Source: Holzapfeliella floricola DSM 23037 = JCM 16512
GTDB lineage: Bacteria > Bacillota > Bacilli > Lactobacillales > Lactobacillaceae
DNA: 41,240 nt
Reading direction: 5' to 3'
Assembly (NCBI RefSeq): GCF_001436605.1
Contig: NZ_AYZL01000018.1
Span: 1 to 41,240, forward strand
Position numbers and translations under genes: made by a program. Positions 23,073-31,425 of this stretch are shown piece by piece (position 1 is the first letter of the stretch; each line of letters begins with the position of its first letter). The notes under the pieces were generated by a model. That model was not told the DNA's origin. It did not search any database and saw only the letters and a list, made by a program, of their open reading frames with translations.

Positions 23073-24877
23073 TATTTTTCGCCACGTGGAGGGAGTTTTG
23101 CAAGTAGGCCTAAGACGATTGTGATGGTATCAACGACTTCTTGTAAAATAGCACCAAACAGTGCTGGAATTAGGCCAAATGAAGCGACTAGCATGAGCAT
23201 AATTAAAATGACAATACCTGTGATAACGTCAGTTTTAGCAACATGCATTGTCCGGCGAGCGATTTTGACAGCACGACTAACATGAGCTAAATCGTCAACT
23301 AAAATTACTGCATCGGCACTTTCACTAGCTGCTGTTGCACCGGTTGCTCCCATTGCTATGCCAATATCGGAAGCAGAAAGAGATGGGGCGTCATTAACAC
23401 CATCTCCGACCATCATGACAGGACGATGATCTGCTTTAACTGCCTTTAAATAATTGATTTTATCAACCGGAAGACATTCGGCTTTAACTTGTTCAATACC
23501 TAACTCTTTAGCTACTTTATTGGCGACTAAACTATCATCACCAGTTAGCATCATGATATTTTCAACACCTAATTCTTTCAAATCAGCAATCGTTTGCTTA
23601 GCTTCAGGTCTGATTTGATCTGAAAATGTGAGATAACCTACATACTCTCCGTTAATAGAAACATGGATGGCAGTTTCTGTTAACGATAATTTTGGATGAT
23701 TGAGTGAGACAAAGTCCAGTTTCCCAACCTTAACTTCTTGGTTATTAACAGTCGCAACAACACCATTACCTGTAATTTCTTTGAGGTCAGAAACGGGATA
23801 AAGGGTATCATGACTGACTTCTTTGAGTAAAGAACGCGCTAAAATATGAGATGAGTTCTGCTCAACACTAGCAGCTAATTTTAAAAACTCCTCTTTACTA
23901 ATATCTGCATACAACTGTACATCGTTAAGCTTTAGTTGATTTTTAGTCAACGTTCCCGTTTTATCAAAAGCAATGGTTTTAGTTAATGCAATCTTTTCAA
24001 TAGCGGTTCCGCTTTTAACCACGATATGATTACGGCTCATACGACTCATACCCGCAACTAATGAAACGGGCGCTGCAAGGATTAAGGGACAAGGTGAAGC
24101 GACAACGAGGACTTCTGCAAAACGCACTGGGTCTTTACTGACAGCCCAAGCGACACCAGCGATAACTAGTGCAATGATGGTGAATGGGACGGCATAACGG
24201 TCAGCCATTTTAACGAATTTTGCGGGTTTTGCTTCAGAGCTTTGAACCAAGTGCACAATTGCTTGATACTGTGATTCTGAGGCGATTTTTTCAACTTTCA
24301 TTGTCACAGAAGAATCACCGTTGATTGATCCAGACATTAATTTTTGATTGTGTGTTTTTGAAACCGGCGCAGATTCCCCTGTTAAAGAAGATTCATCAAA
24401 AGTTGAAGATCCTTGTGTAATAATACCGTCTACAGGGACTAGTTCCCCGGGCTTAACAACAACAAAATCGCCAACTTTTAAATCATCTGCACTAACTTCT
24501 TTCAATTTTGAGTCAGCAGTTAAAAGATGAGCAGACTGTGGTGCATTTTTGAGTAAAGATTCTAGTTCTTTACCAGCTTGTGAAGCTGCATAGTCTTCAA
24601 GTGAATCTCCACCTGTTAACATAATTAAAATCATCAAACTAGCCCAATATTCCCCAACAATCATTGTAGCGATAATTGCCATAATCGCTAAAATATCGAC
24701 ACCATATTTCCCTGATTTTATTGTTTTAACCATTTCAATAACTAATGAAATGGCCATTAAAACACCGACAATTGTGATTAGAACTCGAGCACTAATCGGT
24801 GAGTGAAAAATAAATTCTAAAATTAAGGCAATCACACCGACTAAAAGTGTGACACCTAGTTTCCATTGATGTTTCAA
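23069..24877 (-). CDS. P1B-type heavy-metal ATPase (SPC motif, PfeT/PmtA-like)
   Basis: A 602-residue metal pump without an N-terminal metal-binding domain. TGES is at about 166-169, the membrane metal site SPCP at 261-264, D305 in DKTGT, and GDGVND late. The SPC motif marks the P1B-4-like group, which exports Fe2+, Co2+ or related ions; PfeT of Bacillus and PmtA of streptococci are examples. The usual HP dipeptide after the phosphorylation domain is replaced: H344 is followed by Ile (SSHILA). The start is TTG at 24877 with AAGGAGG about 8 bases upstream; no ATG is better placed. napA follows on the same strand but has its own promoter. Confidence 0.86.
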   Translation of the reverse strand: MKHQWKLGVTLLVGVIALILEFIFHSPISARVLITIVGVLMAISLVIEMVKTIKSGKYGVDILAIMAIIATMIVGEYWASLMILIMLTGGDSLEDYAASQAGKELESLLKNAPQSAHLLTADSKLKEVSADDLKVGDFVVVKPGELVPVDGIITQGSSTFDESSLTGESAPVSKTHNQKLMSGSINGDSSVTMKVEKIASESQYQAIVHLVQSSEAKPAKFVKMADRYAVPFTIIALVIAGVAWAVSKDPVRFAEVLVVASPCPLILAAPVSLVAGMSRMSRNHIVVKSGTAIEKIALTKTIAFDKTGTLTKNQLKLNDVQLYADISKEEFLKLAASVEQNSSHILARSLLKEVSHDTLYPVSDLKEITGNGVVATVNNQEVKVGKLDFVSLNHPKLSLTETAIHVSINGEYVGYLTFSDQIRPEAKQTIADLKELGVENIMMLTGDDSLVANKVAKELGIEQVKAECLPVDKINYLKAVKADHRPVMMVGDGVNDAPSLSASDIGIAMGATGATAASESADAVILVDDLAHVSRAVKIARRTMHVAKTDVITGIVILIMLMLVASFGLIPALFGAILQEVVDTITIVLGLLAKLPPRGEKY

Positions 24878-24896
24878 GACTATACCTCCTTAGGTT

Positions 24897-24917
24897 AAGC
24901 TAAAATAATAATAAGCT
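24897..24917 (-). promoter_or_regulatory. Possible operator upstream of the metal ATPase
   Basis: AAGCT and AGCTT flank an 11-bp AT-rich centre. On the minus strand the centre includes TATTAT, a possible -10 box with TTGTGT 18 bp upstream. The inverted repeat around the -10 could bind a repressor. This is weak evidence on its own. Confidence 0.25.
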
Positions 24918-24969
24918 TCAACTAAAATTTAACACAAGTAGTAGTAAAAGTGAATTAATTAAGCCTAAT

Positions 24970-24996
24970 AAAAAAAGCATTCAGATTGAATGCTTT
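24970..24996 (-). terminator. Terminator of the polysaccharide deacetylase gene
   Basis: AAAGCATTCA-GAT-TGAATGCTTT has a perfect 10-bp stem, with a T-run on the minus strand. It overlaps the stop codon of the gene. Confidence 0.88.
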
Positions 24997-26335
24997 AGCG
25001 TGTGTCATGTTGGCTATAATAGTTAGTCATTGGATAAAGTTTGTGTTGATATAACTGGTCAATTGTTACGAATTCATAACCTGCATTTTTAAGATAATTG
25101 ATAATGGTAGGCAATGCATCGGCTGTTGTTTGGTGAATGTCATGCATCAAAAGAATAGAACCTGAGCGTACATTTTGTTGAATGGTTTTGAGCAGTGTTG
25201 ACACACTTGGTTTTTTCCAATCTTCGCTATCAATATTCCATTCAATCAATGGTTTGAAAATAGCTTGATCGACAGTTTGGTTTCTGGCACCATAAGGCGG
25301 CCTAAATAAAGTTGGATAAATATGAGCAGCTTCATAAATTGCCTGGTCAGTCTGACTAACCTGTTTGTTGAGATCATCAGTTGTTAATTTGGTTAACATA
25401 GGATGATTAAAACTATGACTGCCAATAGCATGACCGTTTTCTTTCACTTTGTTAACTAGACTAGGATAGTGTTGTGCATTTTGTCCTAACATAAAGAAGG
25501 TTGCTTTAACATCAAATTGATTTAGGGTATTTAGAATACTGTCGGTCGAACCAGCTCTTGGGCCATCATCAAAAGTTAAAGCAATAACTTTTTTTTGAGT
25601 TTGAACAGGTTGTTTAACAAGAATTTGATAATTAGGGTTCAATAAGTAATTGATCATTCCAATATCTATAGATATGGTTGTGATGGAGGCAATATTATTA
25701 GGAAGTCTCAATTCTAGTTGACTTTGATTCAAAGAAAAGTCAGAGATATTTAGTGGGAGCGATTGTATTTGATCTTTCAAACTAATGAACTGTTCAGAAG
25801 TAATGGTGTTTGACTCAAAAATATGTTTGGTTAAGGCTAGTCTAAAAGCTGCCTGACTTTTTTCGTCGTCTTGTATTAAATCTGATAGTTTTAAAATTTT
25901 AGTGTTATCTTTTGTGGAATTGAATTGTGCGACTATTTTTGAATCGGTTGTTAAGTTCTGGCTATTTTTTGAAACACTGTAAATCGTATTCACTGAAATA
26001 TTCCGATTATCTTTTGATGTGAGATAATACACGGTATCAGCTTCTTGATGCTGACTAATTATTTTTGCTACGGCGTTTTTAATAACCTCATTTTCGGGGG
26101 AAAAGTAGGTTGTAGGTTCATCACTTGTACTTGTCATTGTTTTTTTTAAGTTAGGGTAGGTTTGTTCAATTAATTGATCAGCTTTTGGTTCAGAAGGAGA
26201 AGACTCTATTTTTATTGCTGCAATAACGAGTAAAACTAAGACAATAAAAATACTAAAAAAAATAAATCCCCACTTTTTAAAATTTCGATTGTTCTGTTGA
26301 CGTTGTCGTCTAACTTGTCTGCGAGATCGATGCAT
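24995..26335 (-). CDS. PdaC/PgdA-like polysaccharide (peptidoglycan) deacetylase
   Basis: A 446-residue membrane-anchored enzyme. A basic N-terminus and a single helix (about 22-42) place the rest outside the cell. About 80-240 resembles the DUF3298-type domain found before the catalytic part in PdaC proteins. The NodB domain follows with its motifs in order: TFDDGP (254-259), HSFNHP (307-312), RPPYG (345-349), DSEDW (369-373) and LMHDIH (396-401), so the metal and catalytic residues are complete. It should remove acetyl groups from cell-wall glycans, which often raises lysozyme resistance. The ATG at 26335 has AAAGGA upstream. It is monocistronic. Confidence 0.88.
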   Translation of the reverse strand: MHRSRRQVRRQRQQNNRNFKKWGFIFFSIFIVLVLLVIAAIKIESSPSEPKADQLIEQTYPNLKKTMTSTSDEPTTYFSPENEVIKNAVAKIISQHQEADTVYYLTSKDNRNISVNTIYSVSKNSQNLTTDSKIVAQFNSTKDNTKILKLSDLIQDDEKSQAAFRLALTKHIFESNTITSEQFISLKDQIQSLPLNISDFSLNQSQLELRLPNNIASITTISIDIGMINYLLNPNYQILVKQPVQTQKKVIALTFDDGPRAGSTDSILNTLNQFDVKATFFMLGQNAQHYPSLVNKVKENGHAIGSHSFNHPMLTKLTTDDLNKQVSQTDQAIYEAAHIYPTLFRPPYGARNQTVDQAIFKPLIEWNIDSEDWKKPSVSTLLKTIQQNVRSGSILLMHDIHQTTADALPTIINYLKNAGYEFVTIDQLYQHKLYPMTNYYSQHDTR

Positions 26336-26353
26336 CAGTATAATCCTTTTATC

Positions 26354-26381
26354 TATATAATTTTGAATGATATATAGTCAA
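26354..26381 (-). promoter_or_regulatory. Promoter of the deacetylase gene
   Basis: On the minus strand: TTGACT (26376-26381), 16 bp, TATATA (26354-26359), just upstream of the AAAGGA ribosome site. Confidence 0.55.
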
Positions 26382-26410
26382 GTTTATCACATTCGAACAT
26401 TGACCAAAAT

Positions 26411-26447
26411 AAAAAAAGACATACGATTTAATCGTATGTCTTTTTTT
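26411..26447. terminator. Terminator of the Ser-rich lipoprotein gene
   Basis: A perfect 17-bp hairpin (outer A7/T7, core GACATACGAT / ATCGTATGTC, loop TTA), strong in both directions. Confidence 0.93.
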
Positions 26448-26454
26448 AATCAAA

Positions 26455-26700
26455 TTAGTTAGATGATGATTCTGATGAAGCAACGTCTGAACTTGATGAT
26501 TGTGAGTCAGCTGAGCTTGATGATTGTGAGCTTGATTGGTCACTTGATGATGATTGTGATGAATCAGCAGCTGAGCTTGATGATTGTGAAGTTTGTGCAT
26601 CGCTTGATGATGAGTTGTTTGCGCTGTTACCATTTGAACAACCTGTTAATAACAATGCTGAAGCGAACAATGTGCTTCCTAGTACAACTAATTTTTTCAT
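26455..26700 (-). CDS. Small Ser-rich lipoprotein, function unknown
   Basis: An 81-residue protein. A signal peptide ends in the lipobox LTGC (C21), so the mature part is lipid-anchored outside the membrane. The mature chain of 61 residues is nearly all Ser, Asp, Gln, Ala and Asn, with repeats like SSSSDQSSSQSSSSA and no hydrophobic core, so it is probably disordered. Such tails can act as spacers or glycosylation targets; I do not recognise a family. GGAGG is spaced 9 bases from the ATG and forms the loop of a small hairpin. It is a single-gene unit between a strong terminator and a gene-poor region. Confidence 0.8.
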   Translation of the reverse strand: MKKLVVLGSTLFASALLLTGCSNGNSANNSSSSDAQTSQSSSSAADSSQSSSSDQSSSQSSSSADSQSSSSDVASSESSSN

Positions 26701-26703
26701 AAT

Positions 26704-26720
26704 ATATTCCCTCCGAATAT
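26704..26720 (-). promoter_or_regulatory. Hairpin presenting the SD of the Ser-rich lipoprotein in its loop
   Basis: On the minus strand ATATTC-GGAGG-GAATAT: a 6-bp stem with exactly the Shine-Dalgarno sequence as the loop. AT-rich and weak, it may affect translation with temperature or by ribosome access. Confidence 0.4.
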
Positions 26721-26721
26721 T

Positions 26722-26940
26722 TCCAATAAATATATAAATAAGCTTTTAATGTCATCACGTTTGGACTAAAAGTAATATTAATATTATGTAATATAAAATA
26801 CAATACTTATAGTTGATTTTAAAAAAAACATAACAAATGGTATCTGGTTCTTGTATGTACGAGATAAATTGTGCTTATGTAATCCAAACAGATAGGTAAT
26901 AAAAGTTTATCTTTAATCTTAATAGTGCAACTTATTAATA
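26722..26940. other. Gene-free AT-rich stretch
   Basis: About 220 bases with no coding frame of note and no clear hairpin. It presumably holds the promoter of the Ser-rich lipoprotein gene on the minus strand, but I see no convincing -35/-10 pair. Confidence 0.5.
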
Positions 26941-26968
26941 CTTTTGTCAAGTTAAAAATGCCCATATT

Positions 26969-27022
26969 AAAAAAGCCAGCCCGGGGAGGCTGGCTTTTCT
27001 TTGGGTCGACTAAAAAGTCGAC
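26969..27022. other. Two strong hairpins in a gene-poor region, possible small RNA locus
   Basis: AAAAGCCAGCC / GGCTGGCTTTT (26971-26998) is an unusually GC-rich hairpin for this AT-rich DNA, with a T-run on the minus strand (TTTTTTAA) and TTTTCTTT on the plus strand. GTCGACT-AAAA-AGTCGAC (27005-27022) is a perfect 7-bp hairpin right after it. Neither sits at the end of a recognised gene. They could end a minus-strand RNA that is antisense to the small frame at 27053, or form the 5' end of a plus-strand RNA. Confidence 0.45.
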
Positions 27023-27052
27023 GCAACGTTCAATCTACTTGGAGGAGTAAGA

Positions 27053-27109
27053 ATGAATGAAAACAAAAGTTGGGTCATATTTGTTTATAACAAGCCTCAA
27101 GGGGGGTAA
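27053..27109 (+). CDS. Candidate 18-residue peptide with a strong RBS
   Basis: The frame reads MNENKSWVIFVYNKPQGG and stops. GGAGGAG lies 5 bases before the ATG, as strong as for any real gene here, and two hairpins lie just upstream. The frame ends in a run of six G (27101-27106); one base of slippage would extend it by about five codons. It could be a leader peptide, a small toxin of a type I system, or noise. No known family was recognised. Confidence 0.25.
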   Translation: MNENKSWVIFVYNKPQGG

Positions 27110-27173
27110 CCTATTGGCTATGAGTACACTATACTTTTAAATTGTGAAAAAAGTGTGACTATTTTATTCAAAT

Positions 27174-28316
27174 TCATTGAAAAAATTCATGAGTGAGTTG
27201 TTTGAGAACTTTAATTGTATTTAAATAACTAGATATTGTTGTGAACTCATCAACCTGGTGGGCATTCTCCCAAGCATCAGGACCAAATATAGCGACAGGT
27301 AATTTAGGGTTAGCTTTCACAAAATCACTGGCATCTGTGGCACCATGAATAACTTGAAGTTCGGCTTTTTTGCTAAAATTTGCTGTTGAAAGAGAAGTAA
27401 GTTGCGTAATTAATTGATTACTTGGGTCAGTGACTACCGGATAAAAATCGTGGATAATTTCAAGCTCTAAGTGACCCGAATTTTGTTGATTCAATTCTTT
27501 AACTGTATGAGTCAAAATGTCAATAATAGCTTGATTAGGTGCCGTACTCGTTGGTCTAATATTACCCGATAATTCAGCATACTCTGGAATGGAGTTGATT
27601 TGATGTCCTCCTTCAAACTTTGTGATACTGTGTGCTAAATCTCCTAGGATAGGGTCTGATTTGAATTGACTGAACATTAGTGATTCTCGTTCGACAAACG
27701 CGATGAGGTTGGTAATAGCGTTTATCCCATTTTGTGGTGCTGAGCTGTGCCAGGTTTTACCATAACTTTTGATACGGTAATTCAGCGATCCACAATGTGC
27801 GTAGACGACATTTCCACCAGTAGGTTCGGAGATAACTAGTGCGTCTAGGTCTTTACTGTAACCATGAGCTGTTAAAGTTTGTGCTCCTGCAGCCCCGTTT
27901 TCTTCATTATTCGTCATCAAAAATCTAAGAGTGCCAGTTGGTAGTTTATTTTCTTCGACTAATTCTATAAAACAGATAACTTGAGCTGCTAAACCACTTT
28001 TCATGTCACTTGAACCACGCCCATACAGTTTATCGCCTATAATCGTTGGTTTAAAAGGATCATATGTCCAATTATTAATATCCCCAACCGCAACGGTATC
28101 GGCATGTCCTGAAATTCCTAAAATTTTCTTCGACTTTTTTATCCCAATCTCTGCTACTAATGTTGCACGGTTAGGTGCAAGTTCGTTTATGACAGATTTA
28201 ATGCCATATTTCTTAAATAACTTAGCAATATACATTGCTATTTTTTTTTCGTTTTGATCAACCGTATTGATTTCGATTAAATCGCTCAGCACCTTGATTT
28301 TTTCTTCTTTTTTCAT
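27174..28316 (-). CDS. M20-family ArgE/DapE-like metallopeptidase/deacylase
   Basis: A 380-residue cytosolic zinc enzyme. The metal-binding motifs are complete: H71 and D73 in GHADTV, D104 in GRGSSDMK, the catalytic pair E138/E139 in NNEENG, SEPT further on, and a C-terminal H353 in ENAHQVDE. A dimerisation domain lies in the middle (about 175-290). The family removes acyl groups or cleaves peptide-like bonds, for example succinyl-diaminopimelate or acetylated amino acids; the exact substrate is open. It is divergent from the methionine transporter operon. GAGGAA precedes the ATG. No clear terminator is visible downstream. Confidence 0.85.
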   Translation of the reverse strand: MKKEEKIKVLSDLIEINTVDQNEKKIAMYIAKLFKKYGIKSVINELAPNRATLVAEIGIKKSKKILGISGHADTVAVGDINNWTYDPFKPTIIGDKLYGRGSSDMKSGLAAQVICFIELVEENKLPTGTLRFLMTNNEENGAAGAQTLTAHGYSKDLDALVISEPTGGNVVYAHCGSLNYRIKSYGKTWHSSAPQNGINAITNLIAFVERESLMFSQFKSDPILGDLAHSITKFEGGHQINSIPEYAELSGNIRPTSTAPNQAIIDILTHTVKELNQQNSGHLELEIIHDFYPVVTDPSNQLITQLTSLSTANFSKKAELQVIHGATDASDFVKANPKLPVAIFGPDAWENAHQVDEFTTISSYLNTIKVLKQLTHEFFQ

Positions 28317-28401
28317 GTTAATTCCTCACTACTTAAGTTACTGTATTATGATTTAAAGGTTAAATTAAAACTATATGAAAATCAAATTTAATTTTAGGGT
28401 G

Positions 28402-28430
28402 TTGACAACTTTGAAAAAATAACTTATTAT
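28402..28430 (+). promoter_or_regulatory. Promoter of the metQNI operon
   Basis: TTGACA (28402-28407), 17 bp, TATTAT (28425-28430): a near-consensus sigma-A promoter. It puts the transcript start near 28437 and gives a leader of over 300 bases. Confidence 0.82.
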
Positions 28431-28436
28431 TTAGCC

Positions 28437-28734
28437 AACAACAAAATAAATCAAACAAGTTGATTGAGAAAGTAACTTTGTTAAAGACTGTACAGAAAAC
28501 TTACATTTGATGAGAGTAAGGTAGTTCACACAAAGTGAAAATGGCTCATGATTGGCGTTACTGAATGGTTTAAGTAACGATGGATTGGCACCCATTAAAC
28601 GTGCACGCGTATCACTTACTTATTGTTTAATAGTTAGTCGTACGTTGTTGAGGAAGTAAGTGTAAGCTTATTTCAAAGTAGAATGGTAATCACGATAAAC
28701 TCGTTTCTAATTAATATTAGAGACGAGTTTTTTT
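28437..28734 (+). promoter_or_regulatory. T-box riboswitch, probably tRNA-Met responsive
   Basis: A long leader ending in a T-box element: AAAGTAGAATGGTAATCACG (28675-28694) contains TGGT, which would pair with the ACCA end of an uncharged tRNA with discriminator A, as in tRNA-Met. The terminator hairpin (AAACTCGTTTCTAAT with ATTAGAGACGAGTTT, then T7) follows at 28697-28734. ATG triplets at 28541 and 28548 are candidate specifier codons in the stem I region. The gene order (metQNI) supports methionine. Stem I was not folded by program, so the specifier is not certain. Confidence 0.8.
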
Positions 28735-28768
28735 ATTTATATGAATTTATTTTTAGGAGGAATTAGTT

Positions 28769-29587
28769 ATGAAAAAGTCAGTTAAAAAAATTTTATTAGG
28801 TTTAATTACCGTAGTGGTAGCATTGATAGCTACAGCATGCTCATCAGGTAGCGGTGGTAACGAGGTTAAAGTGGGAATCATGGGTTCAGACACCCGTATT
28901 TGGGATGTTATTAAAACCAACCTTCAAAAAGAAGGTATTAATATTAAATTAGTTCAATTTAATGATTATGATCAACCAAACCAAGCACTTGCTGGTGGTG
29001 ATATTGACTTGAATGCTTATCAACATGTTTATTTTTTAGAAAACTGGAACAACGCACGTAAGACAAACTTAACAGCAATCGGAAATACAGTAATTGCCCC
29101 ATTGAGTGTTTACTCAGATAAAATCAAAAGTTTAAATGATTTACCAAATGGAGGCACAATCGCCTTACCAAATGATGTCACAAATCAAGCTCGTGCCTTG
29201 CAATTATTAGAATCAGCAGGTGTTTTAAAATTAAAAAGTGATGTTAAATTACCATCACCTAATGATGTTGTAGATAATCCTAAAAATATCAAATTAATGC
29301 CTTTAGATGCTTCACAAACTGCACGTTCATTATCTGAAGTGAGTGCATCAGTTGTTAACAATACAGTTGCTTTAGATGCAAAATTAGATTTAAATTCAGC
29401 AATTTTCAGAGAACCAATTACAGAAAAATCAAAACCTTGGATTAATGTTATTGCAACTAAACCAGAAAACAAAGATAACGAAACTTACAAAAAAATTGTA
29501 GCAGCTTATCAAACACAAGAAGTTGCAGACAAGATTAAAGAAGTCTACCAAGGGTCAACAATTCCAGCATGGGATTACAAATTTTAA
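28769..29587 (+). CDS. metQ: Methionine-binding lipoprotein MetQ
   Basis: A 272-residue NlpA-family substrate-binding lipoprotein. The lipobox ATAC (C24) ends the signal peptide. The mature chain starts with VKVGIMGSDTRIWDVI and contains DYDQPNQALAGGDIDLNAYQHVYFLE, typical of MetQ proteins that bind D/L-methionine or its derivatives. The ribosome site is AGGAGG upstream of the ATG. It is the first gene of the operon, behind the T-box, and metN and metI follow. Confidence 0.93.
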   Translation: MKKSVKKILLGLITVVVALIATACSSGSGGNEVKVGIMGSDTRIWDVIKTNLQKEGINIKLVQFNDYDQPNQALAGGDIDLNAYQHVYFLENWNNARKTNLTAIGNTVIAPLSVYSDKIKSLNDLPNGGTIALPNDVTNQARALQLLESAGVLKLKSDVKLPSPNDVVDNPKNIKLMPLDASQTARSLSEVSASVVNNTVALDAKLDLNSAIFREPITEKSKPWINVIATKPENKDNETYKKIVAAYQTQEVADKIKEVYQGSTIPAWDYKF

Positions 29588-29606
29588 ATTAAACGAGGTG
29601 TAAAGG

Positions 29607-30671
29607 ATGGCACAGCCCTTAATTCAGCTAAAGAATATTAGTGTTAATTTTAAAAATAAAGAACGCGATGTCTTAGCAGTTGATAATGTCAACTTAGATA
29701 TTCAACGTGGCGATATATTTGGTATTGTGGGGTATTCTGGAGCAGGTAAAAGTACACTTGTTCGAGTAATCAACTTGCTACAACGACCAACTGGTGGTGA
29801 AGTTTTAATTAATGGTGAAGATATTTGCCAATATGATGCACCAAAATTACGTCAAACACGTAAAAAAATCGGGATGATTTTTCAACACTTCAACTTAATG
29901 ATGTCACGTACAATTGCACAAAATGTAGCTTATGCATTAAAAGGTAGTCCGCTTTCTAAGCAAGAAAAACAGGATAAAGTTAACGAACTACTTGATTTAG
30001 TTGGATTAGCAGACAAAAAAGATACCTATCCTAGACAACTATCAGGAGGGCAAAAACAGCGTGTAGCGATTGCTCGTTCACTGGCAAATGATCCAGATAT
30101 CTTAATTTCTGATGAGGCGACAAGTGCACTAGATCCTAAAACAACTGAATCAATTTTGAATTTATTACAAGAATTAAACAAAAAGTTGAACTTAACTGTC
30201 GTTTTAATCACTCATCAAATGGAAGCGGTTAAACAAATCAGTAATAAAGTGGCGGTTATGGAACAAGGAAAAGTCATTGAACGTGGTTCAGTGTTAGATA
30301 TTTTTGCCACCCCAAAAACTAGCTTGACCCAGTCATTTATTGATACCACAACCAGACTAGATGCAACGTTAAAAGGGCTTGCTCAGCAAGATAATTTAAA
30401 ACACCTCAAACCAGGTGAGCAACTAGTTCAACTTTCTTATTCAGGTGATACAACTGACGAACCAATTATTGTTAGTCTATATCAAAAATTTGGCGTAAGT
30501 GCCAATATCTTATATGGTAATGTTGAAATCTTACAAGGGACACCAATAGGAAGTTTAATTGTGATTTTAAGTGGGGATGCTATAAAGGTGTCTGAATCAC
30601 TTGAATTTTTAACACAATCAGGTGTTCGTATTAAAAAACTCAATTTAGCTGATTTTGGAGGTGATAACTAA
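29607..30671 (+). CDS. metN: Methionine ABC transporter ATPase MetN
   Basis: A 354-residue ATPase. It has Walker A GYSGAGKST (42-50), signature LSGGQKQR (145-152), Walker B ILISDEATSALD (165-176) and a switch His in LITHQ. The C-terminal part (about 275-350) is the NIL domain that senses methionine and inhibits transport. It lies 19 bases after metQ, and its stop codon overlaps the metI start. Confidence 0.94.
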   Translation: MAQPLIQLKNISVNFKNKERDVLAVDNVNLDIQRGDIFGIVGYSGAGKSTLVRVINLLQRPTGGEVLINGEDICQYDAPKLRQTRKKIGMIFQHFNLMMSRTIAQNVAYALKGSPLSKQEKQDKVNELLDLVGLADKKDTYPRQLSGGQKQRVAIARSLANDPDILISDEATSALDPKTTESILNLLQELNKKLNLTVVLITHQMEAVKQISNKVAVMEQGKVIERGSVLDIFATPKTSLTQSFIDTTTRLDATLKGLAQQDNLKHLKPGEQLVQLSYSGDTTDEPIIVSLYQKFGVSANILYGNVEILQGTPIGSLIVILSGDAIKVSESLEFLTQSGVRIKKLNLADFGGDN

Positions 30672-31357
30672 TGGATTTTCTAAAACAATATATACCTAAT
30701 GTTTTTGATAACTGGCATGGTGACTATGGATTTGAAGGTGCTATTTCTCAAACACTCTACATGACTATCATTAGTGCAATCATAGCAGGTGTGATTGGCT
30801 TGGCTGTAGGATTGATTTTAGTTATCACAGAAGATGGCGCAATTGCTGAAAATAAAACAATTTATAATATCACTGATAAGATTGTTAATGTGTTAAGATC
30901 AATTCCTTTTATCATTTTGCTAGCGTTAATTGGTCCCTTGACTAAAATAATAGTCGGCACTACAATAGGTCCACAAGGAGCACTTGTTCCACTTGTAATT
31001 GGAACGTTTCCTTTTTATGCTAGACAGGTTCAAAACGCTTTAGTACAGGTTGATAAAGGTGTTATTGAAGCGGCTCAGTCAATGGGGGAATCTAACTTTG
31101 GGATTGTTTGCAGCGTATATTTAAAAGAAGGATTACCTGACTTGATTCGAGCAAGTACACTTACTATTATTAGTCTAGTCAACTTAACCGCAATGGCAGG
31201 AGCTGTTGGCGCAGGTGGACTAGGAAGTCTTGCTTTGGATATTGGATATAAACGTTTTCAAAATGATGTGACTATCGTTGCAACTTTGATGGTTTTATTA
31301 TTTGTTTTTGTCGTTCAATTTATCGGAGACTACATCACGAAAAAAGTAAGTCATTAA
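30671..31357 (+). CDS. metI: Methionine ABC transporter permease MetI
   Basis: A 228-residue permease with five hydrophobic helices and the ABC permease (EAA) loop VIEAAQSMGESNFGIVCSVY. TAATG couples its start to the metN stop, and GGAGG lies inside the end of metN. It completes the MetQNI importer. A terminator follows directly. Confidence 0.94.
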   Translation: MDFLKQYIPNVFDNWHGDYGFEGAISQTLYMTIISAIIAGVIGLAVGLILVITEDGAIAENKTIYNITDKIVNVLRSIPFIILLALIGPLTKIIVGTTIGPQGALVPLVIGTFPFYARQVQNALVQVDKGVIEAAQSMGESNFGIVCSVYLKEGLPDLIRASTLTIISLVNLTAMAGAVGAGGLGSLALDIGYKRFQNDVTIVATLMVLLFVFVVQFIGDYITKKVSH

Positions 31358-31389
31358 AAACACTGTCTTGGTTTAGATGGTGTTTTTTT
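31357..31389 (+). terminator. Terminator of the metQNI operon
   Basis: AAACACTGTC pairs with GATGGTGTTT (including G/T pairs) around TTGGTTTA, followed by T7. Confidence 0.78.
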
Positions 31390-31425
31390 GTCGGTTTTAA
31401 TTTTAATAAAAACTTATTAAATTGT

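Noticed and set aside
28437-28734. SAM (S-box) riboswitch as an alternative for the metQNI leader
   Set aside because: The TGGT-containing T-box element next to the terminator fits a T-box, and I could not find the conserved S-box core.
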